Assembly: GCF_008831285.2 (NCBI RefSeq) | Contig: NC_045143.1 | Location: forward strand, 14,409,151-14,473,150 | Direction: 5' to 3' | Length of the DNA: 64,000 nt | DNA from: Nymphaea colorata | Taxonomy: Eukaryota > Streptophyta > Magnoliopsida > Nymphaeales > Nymphaeaceae | In this document: piece by piece, positions 11,447-23,582 of the stretch | Layout: every line of letters starts with the position of its first letter | Numbering within the stretch: position 1 is the stretch's first letter | The notes under the pieces: model-generated | Seen by the model: the letters and a program-made list of their open reading frames with translations, nothing else | Told to the model about the DNA's origin: nothing | The model's database searches: none | Translations under genes and position numbers: made by a program

Positions 11447-14400
11447 ATGAGCACTTTCTTGTTTATTGCTTGTGTTGCTAGATTGTTGGACGTCATAATT
11501 AATTCCATCACTTCTGTTGGATTTGACTAAGAAAGTTTTGGAAGTTTAGAGCTAATGATGCTTGGGATTCCTCAAATTTTTCTTTATAATTTCTTTGTGG
11601 CCGGAGGTGCTGTACTTGGTTGAACGTTAAGGGCTCATACTCCCTGTTTCCATTTCTAATGTGAGATTTGGCATCATGATCTGCATTGCAGCGGAATCGA
11701 CAAATTGGAAGAAGAATCACCAATATTCTGCGCGGCATCCTCCAGCCGGCTAAAAAACTGTAATTTTCAGAGCCATAAAGACCACAACATTTTACTGTCT
11801 CATGCATACAATGCTAGATGTTGCGACAAGACTAAAGTTTTTAAAATTTATCTTTAAAAGACAGACCATGTATTGGCAATAGCGATAGTTCGTAGCGCAG
11901 CAACGGTTTATGGTGACTTTAACGATGATGATTTATGTAGTGCTTTTAACAGATACTTCTTAAATTTTAGCTATCCCAAAAAGTATGGAGCATCCAACGG
12001 CATTGACTTTTCAACAACTAAGGCTTGCAAAGAGGGAGAGAGGGTTTAACGAGAAGAACAGCAAAAATAGTGAGTTTTTAGATTTACGAGGTCTGCGTCA
12101 AGGGGACCTTGACCATTCGATCATGAAATCTATGTGGTGGATGCTAGGAATGAAATGCTAACACTAGTTCTAGCATGAACGCCAAATTGTACCAGGGCTC
12201 ACCAAGAATTTAGTCCATAACCAACCTATCCATTTGGTCAGCGCGCATTACCTTCTCTGATGGGTCATAGGGTGCAACATTGAAACCCACTATATCTCAT
12301 TTCTTCTACTTCTTGTTGGTTTTATGGAGATCGCACGGTTCTAGTAAGGATGGAAATGTGAAAGGCATTTGGTGGCTTGGCTTGTATTTGATATGTAAAG
12401 AGCTTGTTGAAACTTGTGAAGAGGCTTAGCAAGCTGGAACACAAAAACCTTATGTACTGCACAATTTGGCTTATGTAGGCTTTGAAAATTTTAGAAATAA
12501 GGAAAGGGCAGCACACAACAGACGGATAATAAAAAAAAATATACTATATGACAATCAGTGATCTAAAAAGAAATTACATCAATGAAAAGATATGCAGATC
12601 CATAGAAAATGGATCTAATTGTATTCCCATTTAATATAAAACAAAAATTCCCTCTCATGAACAATCTCAGAGAGATGGGAGATTGTGGATGCAGGCTTCA
12701 TGCTCAACCATTTTAATTATGTGTTTCATTCTTTCAGCATTAGTCTAATATGGTATTGAAGGGTCCTTGGCCTAATCCTTTGCTCTTCATTTAGTGTGCA
12801 TCTCTGGTCTTCTCGTTTCTAGAGATCAGGAAGTTGCTGCTGTGCATTAGAGCTGCCTTGTGTTAGCACCCTCTTTGATTGCATATTGCGGTTTGTGCTC
12901 AACACCTATTTCTTATCACTTGGACTGTTTGCCCACTGGCTGCATTCAGTTCTCCTAAAAGATGTTGCCAAGCCTTTGTGATTGGTTCTTGTCGCTGCCA
13001 TCAAAGAGAGTGCGTGCAAGAGAGGGGTAGAGAGAGAGAAACAAAATGATTTTTAACATGATTAAGAGGAAAGCCACTCCTACATCCACGATTCTTCCAC
13101 TCAACTCTATCAAACAGAAGGTAGTTCATTCTTGCTTAAGTAAAGATATTTGTGACCTATTAGTTAATCAAGATAAAAGGTAGCCGTGATAAAACCTATA
13201 TGAGACACCGATAGTGAGTTCAATACTTCGGCCTTTTTAGCTCAATATAGCCAATCATCATGGAATTAAAACAGAAGGAAATTCAAAGGCAAATACGGTA
13301 GCAATAAAACAAAGTTCAATGCATCCAATAATCTTGCATTCAGGTTAGTTGTCAATATTGTGTTTCAATAACCACATAGCAAAACAGTGCTATGACATTC
13401 TGAAGGTGTTCACTACATAAGTTTTTAATGATAATAAAGATTCTACAATATACCTTGACGCCAGTTTGCTCACCACATGACACATGTTGCATCAAAATCT
13501 GCACAAGAATTAGAACAAAAGGTTGATGACAAGGTTATTGTGTATGGGGCTGTTATTCTTGTAGCCAGTTCGGGCACATCGTTTTTACACTCCAAGTATC
13601 ACTTAAAATTGTTTTACATGTACCAAGCATGCAAAAGAATCTTCTTTCGGTCTCAAGATTTGTGTATGATAATAACTACTTTTTTTTAGCATTGCCCCCG
13701 GCTCAGTTCCACCCTCTAGAACCTAATTCATAAAAAGCATATGCAACTTGTCATCATATGCCAACAAAATACAAGAGAAAATAACCTAGGACAACTGTTT
13801 CCAACTTAATTTCATGTCTAAAGCTAGCAAAACTTTTTGTACATGTGGTATGTATGTATTTCTGTTTGGAACGTTTTTCCATGTTTTTGTTGCTTAAGGC
13901 CTGCATTTTGCGACAATAAATATTAAGTAACATCATAATTTATTTTGTATAGAGAAGACATGTTTGAAGTTATATCTTTTATTTTTTAGTATCAAAGTGT
14001 TCCATAAGGGTCTGCCATTGCTTTGATAGGATGTCTAAAAGTCTATTTCTAATCGGTCACGTACATTATTGAACAACTTGTAGATGCCTCTAAGCTCACA
14101 CCTCCAATTTTTCCATAGCTTAGCATATACAGTAAGACCCATATTTTCAATCTGTCACCAATGTTGTAATATTGCTGCATTGAATGCACACATAGTTGAC
14201 AATGTGGAAATTTCGTAATATATAAAAACCTAATATTAGAACGTATCAAATAACTAATGTTACCTTCACAAGTTCCATAAGCTTTCCTTGTATTCATTAG
14301 GAAGTTTTTTGAAGTTAAAGTAGGTCGAGGGTGTCTTATGAAGATCTCGAGCTACTGCCCTGATAAATGAGCTAAGCTTTTGCTCCTGAACACCTACATG

Positions 14401-14949
14401 TTGAAAAATTGAATTATGTCTGTATGTATGTTTTCCTCCTGCAAGTTGATTGATAGTCGCTAAAGCCTGTGATGCTCCTTGCCTTTTTCAAGTTATGTTG
14501 GGACTTTCACAATCAAATAAACTAGCATGAGCTTGGTAAACATTAGTATGGTGTAATATGAATAGGCTATAATCGTTATTAGTGTTAAATATTTTAATAA
14601 CCTGCGGAAACATCCTCTTCTTGTCGAGTCTCATCCGACTTATAGCTAGGTTGCACATGTTGAATATGTGCCATCTGAAAATTCATAAAGACAAGTTAAA
14701 CATATTGATAAAATATAGAAACCAAATGAATGATGGACAAGCTTATGACCAATATGAATATTTTTTATATCTAATTAGTTTCTATGTATTTGGATTTAAC
14801 ATAGAGTTAACATAGCATACTACTTTCGTTAATAGGTGAAAACATAACTTACCATGTGATGCAAGAATAGCTGCTAGGTCAGCATGTTACATATATAATG
14901 TGTCCATTATTCCTATTGTTCCATAACTTCTGTTACTAGTCATGAATTG
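11447..14949. other. AT-rich DNA between phytocyanin and the CACTA remnant
   Basis: No recognised gene. Short open frames (for example 11508-11807 minus and 14049-14297 minus) carry no known domain. The part nearest 14949 may be the 3' tail of the CACTA element. CACTACAT at about 13410 resembles a CACTA terminus, but no matching opposite end was found. Confidence 0.4.
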
Positions 14950-17028
14950 TCACACCTCTAACATGATTTCTAACCAGACACACTTCTGCATCTTCATCAT
15001 TTGAAAATAATATTGCTCTATCATGTTAGATGCAATTTAGCTCTATGTCATTGATATCTTCAACCTCCTCATTCACATCTTCTATGCTTTTTGGTAGTAC
15101 ATCTAAAGGACAACTTGCCATTTCTAGTTCAATAGGATCCTCAACATAAAATACTTATTCCACTTGACTTGGAAAGGCAAATGGTTTGTTGGCCATCCAA
15201 AAATACTTGGAGTTCAAAAGAGTGTAACCAAATTTGTTTATTTCATTGCCTTTTCATTTGGGCTAAGAACATCATATCACTGACATTTAAACAATACAAA
15301 TTTTAAACTTGGATGGTATTGAACTTCAGGTATGTCAGTGGTAAACCTATAGTAAGTAACATCACCAACTACTGGATTTGGATCCCTAGCACTTGAGAAG
15401 CTTGATATTTATGCAATTACCACCACACCACTATTTTACGTTCATCTTCATTATTCTATACTTTTTGTATGAAATCTAAATCCATTACTTTTTAGGAACA
15501 CATTGAGGATATTGAACAAGATATACAAGTTCATCAATAATCATCTGATGTGTTCTTTTCCCATGCATTATACAATAATTAAACCACTAAAGAAATCACA
15601 ACTTATGTATACCTTCTACTTGATAAGGCCTCTTTCTATTTTAAATTCTTACCAATGCCAAGTGCTCCCTACCATGACAACAAGTTCAGAAGAGTTAGAA
15701 TTGTTAAAATATATAAATATAGAAGTCATGTTGCATTCCTACTAACTTACTCAAGATATGAGGTCACATTAGAGAGCTTAGACAATCCATGTATAAGATA
15801 GTTGCATTGTTCAAAATAAAAATATTTTCTCTGTCAAGTGCATGACCTCTTAACAAAAACCCGATCATGTTTGTCGATGCTTCTTCAACCCCATCATTAT
15901 TTCATACAGTTTTATTGAATTTAGTCTCCATATCATGTAAGTATTTATGACAAAATTGGAGGCATTCATTAGCAATGGAACCTTCAGTGATACACCCCGC
16001 TACTTGGCTTTGGTTACAGACATAACCTTTCAGTATACTCAATAATTAAACATTGTAACATCAACCAGCTAGAGAAAAAGTAAATATAACATACCTTTCA
16101 ATTGGGTACATCCAATGATATTGTACTGGTCCCCCTAATTGCAGTTCCTTGACAAGATGAATAGTTAAATATATCATAATATCAAAAAAGGATGGGGAAA
16201 AGATCATTTTCATGTGACATAGTATGAGCACAACACATTCTTGAAGTTGGTCAGGTTATGGAAACCACAATAATCACACTTTTCCTTATGTATGAAATCT
16301 TTTAATACAACATGCAATTATTTGGGTAAACATCGATCTTCTTATAGTCTAGTCCCAAGTCTAAAATTGTTTTTTGGCTTCGTAGTATGTCTTAGGTAGT
16401 TGGACAAGTTATAGAAATGCATCAGATAATAATTTAAGTAATTGTTCAAATCCCTTATTGCTCAAAACAATGAGGCACTTGAAGTGAAACAAATGCACAA
16501 AAAAAGACAGCTTTGACCAACGAGTACAACTAGTGGATAATTCTGTGTTCGCATCACGCAAAAGTTTTGCATCTACCTGATCATATTCCAAATCATCTTC
16601 AATATGTCTCATCTCATCACCATCATCATAGTCATCAACACCATTATTTTTACATGCATCTCTTATTAACTCATGCATTTCATCAACATCTGCTTCCACA
16701 TCATCATCGTCATTGTTTTTACCAAGCAAGATTGACGCCCTCTGATGATACCATCTTGTATAACTACTGAAACCATGCCGCATCACATGATCAAATATAC
16801 CATCCATTGTTGATACACTTGCAACAAGGACATTAGATTTTTCCATTGTAATGACATTGTTGTTCTTCATGAAGATGAAAAAATCATGGACTCCTTGCAA
16901 GTATTCAACACTTGTTCTGAATAGTGCACCCCAGCCATGTTATCAAGTGATCAATCCAATACATAAACTTAATGAAATAATGTGATCATATATTTTATCT
17001 ACCTTTTAATCCAGTCTTTTTCATCCAT
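14950..17028 (-). pseudogene. CACTA (En/Spm, TNP2-type) transposase remnant, core deleted
   Basis: A TNP2-family transposase would cut and paste CACTA elements. A short first exon (about 17003-17028, MDEKDWIK) splices through GT-AG to an exon starting near 16916 that holds the transposase-associated domain (EYLQGVHDFF, FDHVMRHGFSSYTRWYH) and SNKGFEQLLKLLSDAF, open to a stop at 16409. Beyond the stop and a frameshift, homology continues with LPKTYYEAKK and DLGLDYKKIDV (about 16300-16390). It then jumps to ELQLGGPVQYHWMYPIER (DUF4218-type, about 16080-16150), SIANECLQFCHKYLHD (about 15950) and, near 15130-15220, the terminal DUF4216-type NKFGYTLLN, PFAFPSQVE and VFYVEDP. The catalytic TNP2 core that should lie between about 16200 and 16300 is absent, and several stops occur later. 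So it is an inactive internal-deletion derivative. The element ends are not defined. Confidence 0.85.
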
Positions 17029-18559
17029 GGTAGACACAACAACCTTCACAATGTATTTCTAAAGCTTCATTTATATATTTTTGGACTAACACTGAAGCAA
17101 ATAGCATTAGAGTTTTAAAACATAGACGAAACATATGTATAAGTTTCACAAAGCTATAATACAGCATAAACAAAACAATGTACATAACACCAAATTTTAC
17201 AAATGGTGTTCAGAGATGTGTTTGTTGCACCTAATCATGATACCAACAAGTTTACAGTAAGAGAGCTACAATGCAAAACACCAGTCTTGTAGTTTACTGA
17301 TGTTAAACATTTAGTAATGCTACATAAACCTTAGGGCCGACCAATTATGCACTAGACAACCTTAAGACTGATTTTTGCGTGAACTTTGATATATTGAAAA
17401 TAGAGAAATTAGAAATACCTATCATTTGTGAAATGGAGTTTGAAAGTCATAGTATGATTATAATCAGATATACAACCTAAAATGCTACCAATCTGTAAGT
17501 GCATATGTATTATGCTTTGGAATCTACATTCATGCTTTTTTTCCATTCAAATTAAGGTTCTCCTCACTATTTAAGACTGTTCAATTGGCTGCTCAAACCA
17601 CTGCCTAACAATAATTTCTACCTTAAAAAATCTTTCATCCTAATAGACTTAACTTGCACAATTAACATCAACCAGAAGAATAACATAAACAACAAAATAA
17701 ACAAACTAAAGGACCTTGTAAAAAAAAATTAAGCATCAATATGTACAAGTTGAAACAAGCCAAATTTTACTTGGGCCTGACTTGTTTAAGTTGATATCAT
17801 GTAGGCTGATTAGCTCAACTTGCAAATTTGTATAAAAGATGCTTTGCATTTTCCTCAAATTCATTTTTTACTTTGAAGGTACTTTAGAAGTTCTAAACTC
17901 ATTTCTATTGGTAATTATATGTCTACATTTTAGTGAAGTCTTTTGAATAATTTCTTGAGCTTGCATTTGTGATTTAGAACTATTTCAACCAACAAGCACA
18001 GGCACCTTTTACGATCAAGCGAATGAATTAGTACAAAATGGATGCTTTTTTGCCAAGCACATGGTAATGGTAAGCTACTAATCTGAAGTAATAAAGGATG
18101 AAGAAAATATAAAAGCACTAACATGAGAAACAAAATGTCAAATGGGAAGGTGTACCATTGCCTACTAAATCAAGGATGAATTTTGAAAAAACACTTCATC
18201 AGAAAGGGAAAAAAATAATAAGGCGCTAACAGTAAAAACAGTCTCATGTTTCAGCAGCATAAGGTTACACGCTAGGGCCCTAACAAAGGCCTGCAATTTA
18301 AGGTACCAAATTATGAAAACACCCTTGTAGTAGAAAACAAGAACTTCTCATGTAAGGCCAAACATGGAAAAAAGAAAAAGTTTTTTTTTTTTTGAGAAAT
18401 AATTGAAACACCCATTTTATTCAAAAATGATAAGATATCCCTCTCCCTTAACACAGGGCTCCATATTAGGTGTCGAACACACAAGCTATTCTAGGCCTCA
18501 TGTGTCTCTTTTAATACATAAATTTGAAAATGTTATGGACATGTTTGAATATTTCACAT
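17029..18559. other. AT-rich DNA, no gene seen
   Basis: Probably includes the 5' flank of the CACTA remnant and the lost 5' part of the gypsy element that starts before 18560. No LTR, primer site or gag zinc knuckle could be recognised. Confidence 0.4.
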
Positions 18560-21500
18560 TACGATGACTTAGGATAGCCTAGCCTGGGCTAAATATGCTT
18601 CGATTTGGACATCTTTAAGACACAATATGAGGTTTTATTTCATGTGATAGATATAGAACCCTCATTCAATTTACTACTAGGACGACCATGGATCCATGCT
18701 ACTAATGCAGTCCCCTCAACTTTACATCAACATGTCAAGTGGACTCATAGTATTCACCTTGTGATAATTTATGCATAGGACAACCAAAATCACATCACAA
18801 ATTCTATGATCATCATTCCAGCATATGCAATTGAGGTGCCAAGCATCTAGGCCTATAAGGAAGAAGAACTGGCTCGATGCTTTAGCAAATTAACCATTCA
18901 CAAGCTCAAGAAGCGATGTGGGCGGAAAAAGGTAGCAAACCAGGCCTATCCAAAGGAAAATACAACGATCATCGTTTCTTCAAATTTTCCTCACAAAACG
19001 AAATGACTTGACCTTCTCCTATGCCATGACTACCAACCATTTACTGAACTTAGAAAACATGAAGATGAATTTTTGGAGCTAGTCACATTGGCATGGAAAT
19101 GAGGTGCTCGGGTCCTAGGGTGCTGAAAGCATGAAGAGGTAAACACAAAAGAAGAATTTAAACCAATGCATTTGGTCAAAAGTAGCATCATAAGCGGATG
19201 TTCACCATCTATTAAATCAATCACCATTATTTTGTCATTTTGTTCCAGAAATCATTGTATTCTAGTAGACCAAGAGTCTTTACTTTTCATCAGGATGGCA
19301 CCTAAAAGTCAACCATTGAAATCATTATCTGTAATTAAGGAAGTAAATCCAGAACTCAATGGGACAGATTGTCCAGAGTTCATCCGAATGAAAAAAAAAA
19401 ACAAAAACAAAATCAACTGTCGCCTTTAGTTAATGACCCATGATGAAATCCACTTTGGCATAAAAGAAAATCCAAAGATTTTACAAATTGGGACTAGTCT
19501 TTCAACATAAAAAAGAGAAAAGCTGATTGACTTCCTAAAAAGTTATCAAGAAGCCTTTGTATGGACTTGTGAAGACATATCAGGGTTTGATATTAAACTG
19601 GTCGGGCATCGATTGCCATTAAAGTCAGAATACAAACAAGTAAAACAAAAGTTAAAAAAAATTAAACCATCGCCTTGAGGGAAAGTTAAGGAAGTCCTAA
19701 AAGACACACCAAAGTTAGGGTTATTCCAAACAATTGACTTCTAAATTGTTGGCAAACATCATGACACTTCTAAAAAAGAATGGCAAAATTTGCCTCTGCA
19801 TTGATTGCAAAGATTTGAATCAAGTCACACCAAAAGATGATTATTCATTTCTAAACAAGGATTTGTTAGTGAACGACACTACAGGTTATGCTAGGTTCTC
19901 CTTTATGGATGGACATTCAGGCTACAACCAAATTAAATTGGTTGCTTAGGATCATATCAAAACATTATTCCCAACCCTATTGGGCATTTTCTGCTATACC
20001 ATGATGACCATTCAATTATTTGTTGTGAAAGGGAGTCAAATTCAAATGGAGCTACAAATGCCAAGCCTCAATTAAGAAAATTGAGAAATACCTCCTTTGT
20101 TCATCAAGTTTGAAACATTCAACTTGGGGCATTGCTACTTTACATCACAGTCAACATTTTATTGGTTGCTTAGGATCATATCAAAACATTATTCCCAACC
20201 CTATTGGGCATTTTCTGCTATACCATGATGACCATTCAATTATTTGTTGTGAAAGGGAGTCAAATTCAAATGGAGCTACAAATGCCAAGCCTCAATTAAG
20301 AAAATTGAGAAATACCTCCTTTGTTCATCAAGTTTGAAACATTCAACTTGGGGCATTGCTACTTTACATCACAGTCAACATTTTAGCTTATGGTGGCTTT
20401 CTAGTACAATATGAAGAATGATGCATAATAGAGCATGCTATTTATTTAGCAAAATGTTTATGCAGTATGACAAGAATTACTCGCACAAAGAAAAGACCTG
20501 CTTGGATTTGATGTGGATGTATCAAAAGTTAAAACACTATCTATTATCATCCGAGGTCAAAATTTTATCCAAACTTAATCTATTCAAGTAGATCATCGAA
20601 CCACCATTCTTAAATGAGAGGTAGCAAAGTAGCAAGTTGTATTGGTACAATATGATTTGGAATATGCATTATAGAAAACAATCAATTGGAAAGCCATTTT
20701 AGATCAATTGCTAGACTTCCCTTTGTCCAAGAAAATCAAGGCAAATGATGATTTTTTAGATGAGTAAATTCTAATGACCGAACAAACGGCGGTATGTGAC
20801 ATATACTTTGATGGATCCAAAAGTACGATGGGTGTAGACATTGGGATGCTTTTCATTACATCGAGGAGGAAATGATTCTTTTCTCCCTCAAGTTAAACTT
20901 CTCTTGCTCTCATGACATGGTAGAATATGATGCCTTAATTTTAAGGATTCAAATGCTTCTCAAATTTAAAGTGTAAAGAGTTCACATTTTTTGAAATTCC
21001 CCCTAATTGTCAGCCAAGTTAATGGATAATGGCAAATTAAGGATTAAAAATTGTTCCACTACCAAGAAATGACAACATCCATTGTAAAGCAATTTGAGTG
21101 TCAGCTCTCACATGTCACGAGGGAACTCAATCCAATTGTAGATCATTTGGCCAGTCTGAGCTCTACCATCACAGTCAGGCCTGCAGAGTCGATTAGATCT
21201 TTTGAAATTGGTAGAAAACAACCAATCTACATCATATAACAGTTGTTGCAAGCAGAAAATAGAGAAGCACCATGGTATCAAGACAAAAAAGCTTCTCCAA
21301 ACAGCAGCATTTGCACCTGAGATGTCTTGAAAGAAGCGACAAGGTCTCAAACACATCCTTAAGATATGTTATTTAAGTTATGGTTATAAATAAAAGAAGA
21401 TTTAACATAGAATATGTTGGATGTTTTGATTCATATGAGGCACTAAAAGTCAATCAAGAACCCCATGAAGGAATTATGAGGGACTTGTAGAGGTATCAGA

Positions 21501-22476
21501 TCCTCATCAAGCAGATAGTTAGCACAGGGTATTACTTACCCACCATGGAGAAAGGATATCACCAATTCGTCGAGAAATGCATCAAATGTCAATTTCATGC
21601 ACCATTAATCCACACTCCAATGACATACCTTTATTCCATCAGCTCATCCTGGTCATTCTTAATGTGGGCTTTCGACATGGCCGGCCCCATCAATCCACCT
21701 ACCTCAAATAGGCGTGGTATTTCTAGCAACTACACACTATATGGTCATTCTGAAAACAGTCGAAAGACAACATGTGGTATCCTTCATTTATAAAAATCTC
21801 TTGTGTAGATTTGATATCCCTCATGACATTACATCAGATAATGTGATGATGCAAAACCTTTACCACAAATATAAAATGCAACATCATTTTCTACTTTATA
21901 CTATCTTCAGGGTAATGGCCAGGAAAATGCAACAAACAAAATTTTGATTCATATCTTAGAAAGGGCTATAAAAACAAGCCAAGATTGGCACGAAAAAATC
22001 ATAATGTACTTTGGGCATACTGAACCATAACTTGAATGGCCACTAATGCTGCACCAACATAATTAGTGCATGAAACAAAGATTGTCCTTCCACTATATGT
22101 CCAAAAGTAAGCAATGAAGTTTGCTGCTCTCATCGAACTTTCAGTTAGCAAGTATTAATAAAAGAAACTTTCTCAATCAGACCTCTTAGAAAAAAAAAAG
22201 GTACAAGTGGTTGAGCTCGCCAAAGTCTATCACAAGAGAGTCACATGATATTATGCTAAATCAGTCATTCAAATAAAATTTCAAGTAAATGACCTTCTCT
22301 TAAGTAAAATGGTTTCACTTAGAAGTAGGCCTAAAGGAAAATGAGTGCCAAACTTGGAAGAGTCATATGTCATCAAAGAAGTTTTACCTCAAAATTCTTT
22401 TCTGCTAATTGATGCCGATAGAATCAACATCTCCAATCCAATTGATGTTTTGCATTTCAGGCAATTCTATACTTAA
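18560..22476 (+). pseudogene. Ty3/gypsy polyprotein remnant (protease to integrase)
   Basis: Order is protease, RT, RNase H, integrase, which defines Ty3/gypsy. The protease-end motif LLLGRPWIHATNAVPSTLHQ is at about 18670-18730. A linker with FVWTCEDISGFD and VGHRLPLKSE follows (about 19555-19630). RT has NGKICLCIDCKDLNQVTPKD and FSFMDGHSGYNQIKL (19770-19945). RNase H pieces include AIYLAKC (about 20440) and IYFDGSK (about 20800). Integrase has the zinc part CIKCQFHAP (about 21573), then DMAGPINPP, and ends with YHKRV, FQVNDLLL, PNLEESYVIK and ISNPIDVLHFRQFYT to a stop at about 22474. Many stops and frameshifts; the RT YxDD block is lost. The motifs resemble the Tat/Athila side of plant gypsy. 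LTR A follows 1.1 kb downstream in the same orientation. Confidence 0.9.
19937..20384. repeat. perfect tandem duplication, 224 bp x 2, inside the gypsy remnant
   Basis: Units 19937-20160 and 20161-20384 are identical by direct reading. They start ATTGGTTGCTTAGG and end CAGTCAACATTTT, and span the RT/RNase H boundary. The element around them is full of stops, so the duplication is much younger than the element, or is an assembly artefact. Confidence 0.95.
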
Positions 22477-23582
22477 AATTGCAATTCAAAATCTTCAAAA
22501 CAATTATATAGTGAATGGTTCTCTAATGAATATATTTTTTACAACCTACACACCAACTAAGGGGCTTCTCACCTCTTAGGATGGAATTTCAAAGATTGAC
22601 TTTGCATATCAATTTCACAAAAAGACTTCAAAAAGCATTTTTAATCAAAATTTTACAAATCATTTTCTAAATTTAGCCCATGTCTCACCTATAGGAAAAT
22701 AACTGCAAGGGGCATTAGCATAAACTATGCAAGAAACCCAATGAAATCGAGAGATCAATGTTTAGGAATTAATATTGGTCCTACCAATCAAGCACTTGTG
22801 AAGGTCTAGCATGACATGCTACAAGAAGAAAGCCCTTGTGACGAAAGAACCTTAGCAAGATTACAAGAAAACACTATCAAAGAAAATGAGTTAAGCAATG
22901 AGTTTGGGGTGAGTGTAGTTATTCCTTTGGTTCAAATCTCTGCACTAGCATGTAGGCATATAATTTGTGCATACACTGTGAAGCTAAAAAGCAATTCATG
23001 AACATTTTCCTTACACCAAGCCTCTTAAAGCCTTTTGAATTCGAGCAAGTCTAGGGGTGTTTTACACTTGCTACCCTAAGGCCAATCAGTCTGGAAATTG
23101 TGGGCCCAAAGCTTGCTACAAGTGTTCAATAGAAAGCCAGATAGGTGTAACGTTTCACAAAGCAAATTACACAAAACCACCAAAGCAGTGGAACTCCATA
23201 GTAGCTTTTGGGACAGTGAGGTAATTCCCTTAAGAGTGAAGGTTGGCTCAAAAGGAAACCAAAGTTCAAAACTAAATCCAAAGAAAAACAAAAAGCATTT
23301 GCCAAGAGATAAATGGCATAGGGAATAAATCTTCTGGGTGTTAACTGCAAAAAATTCCTTCCAATTGCAAGATTTCCTAATTAATATTAATTCATCTAGA
23401 GAGTTTCCTATAAAATTGAGGAAGATCTTCTTATTTCAAATCTTTGCCAGCTATTTCTCTCAAACAAAGGTAGCATGGCTCAATTTTGAAAAATTTTTCT
23501 CAAAGCAATTCACCAACATTTGGTGTGAGAATCTTTGCTGCTAAGCAAAGTATCAGACATGCTCAACACAATGAGGGGCATC
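22477..23582 (+). other. gypsy internal region between integrase and 3' LTR
   Basis: About 1.1 kb with no recognised domain. A purine-rich GAGGGGCA at 23573-23580 sits just before LTR A and is a good polypurine tract for plus-strand priming. Confidence 0.6.

Noticed and set aside
13400-18360. CACTACAT near 13410 and CCTTGTAGTAG near 18335 as ends of the CACTA element
   Set aside because: The second does not begin with the required CACTA when inverted, and no 3-bp target duplication could be matched.
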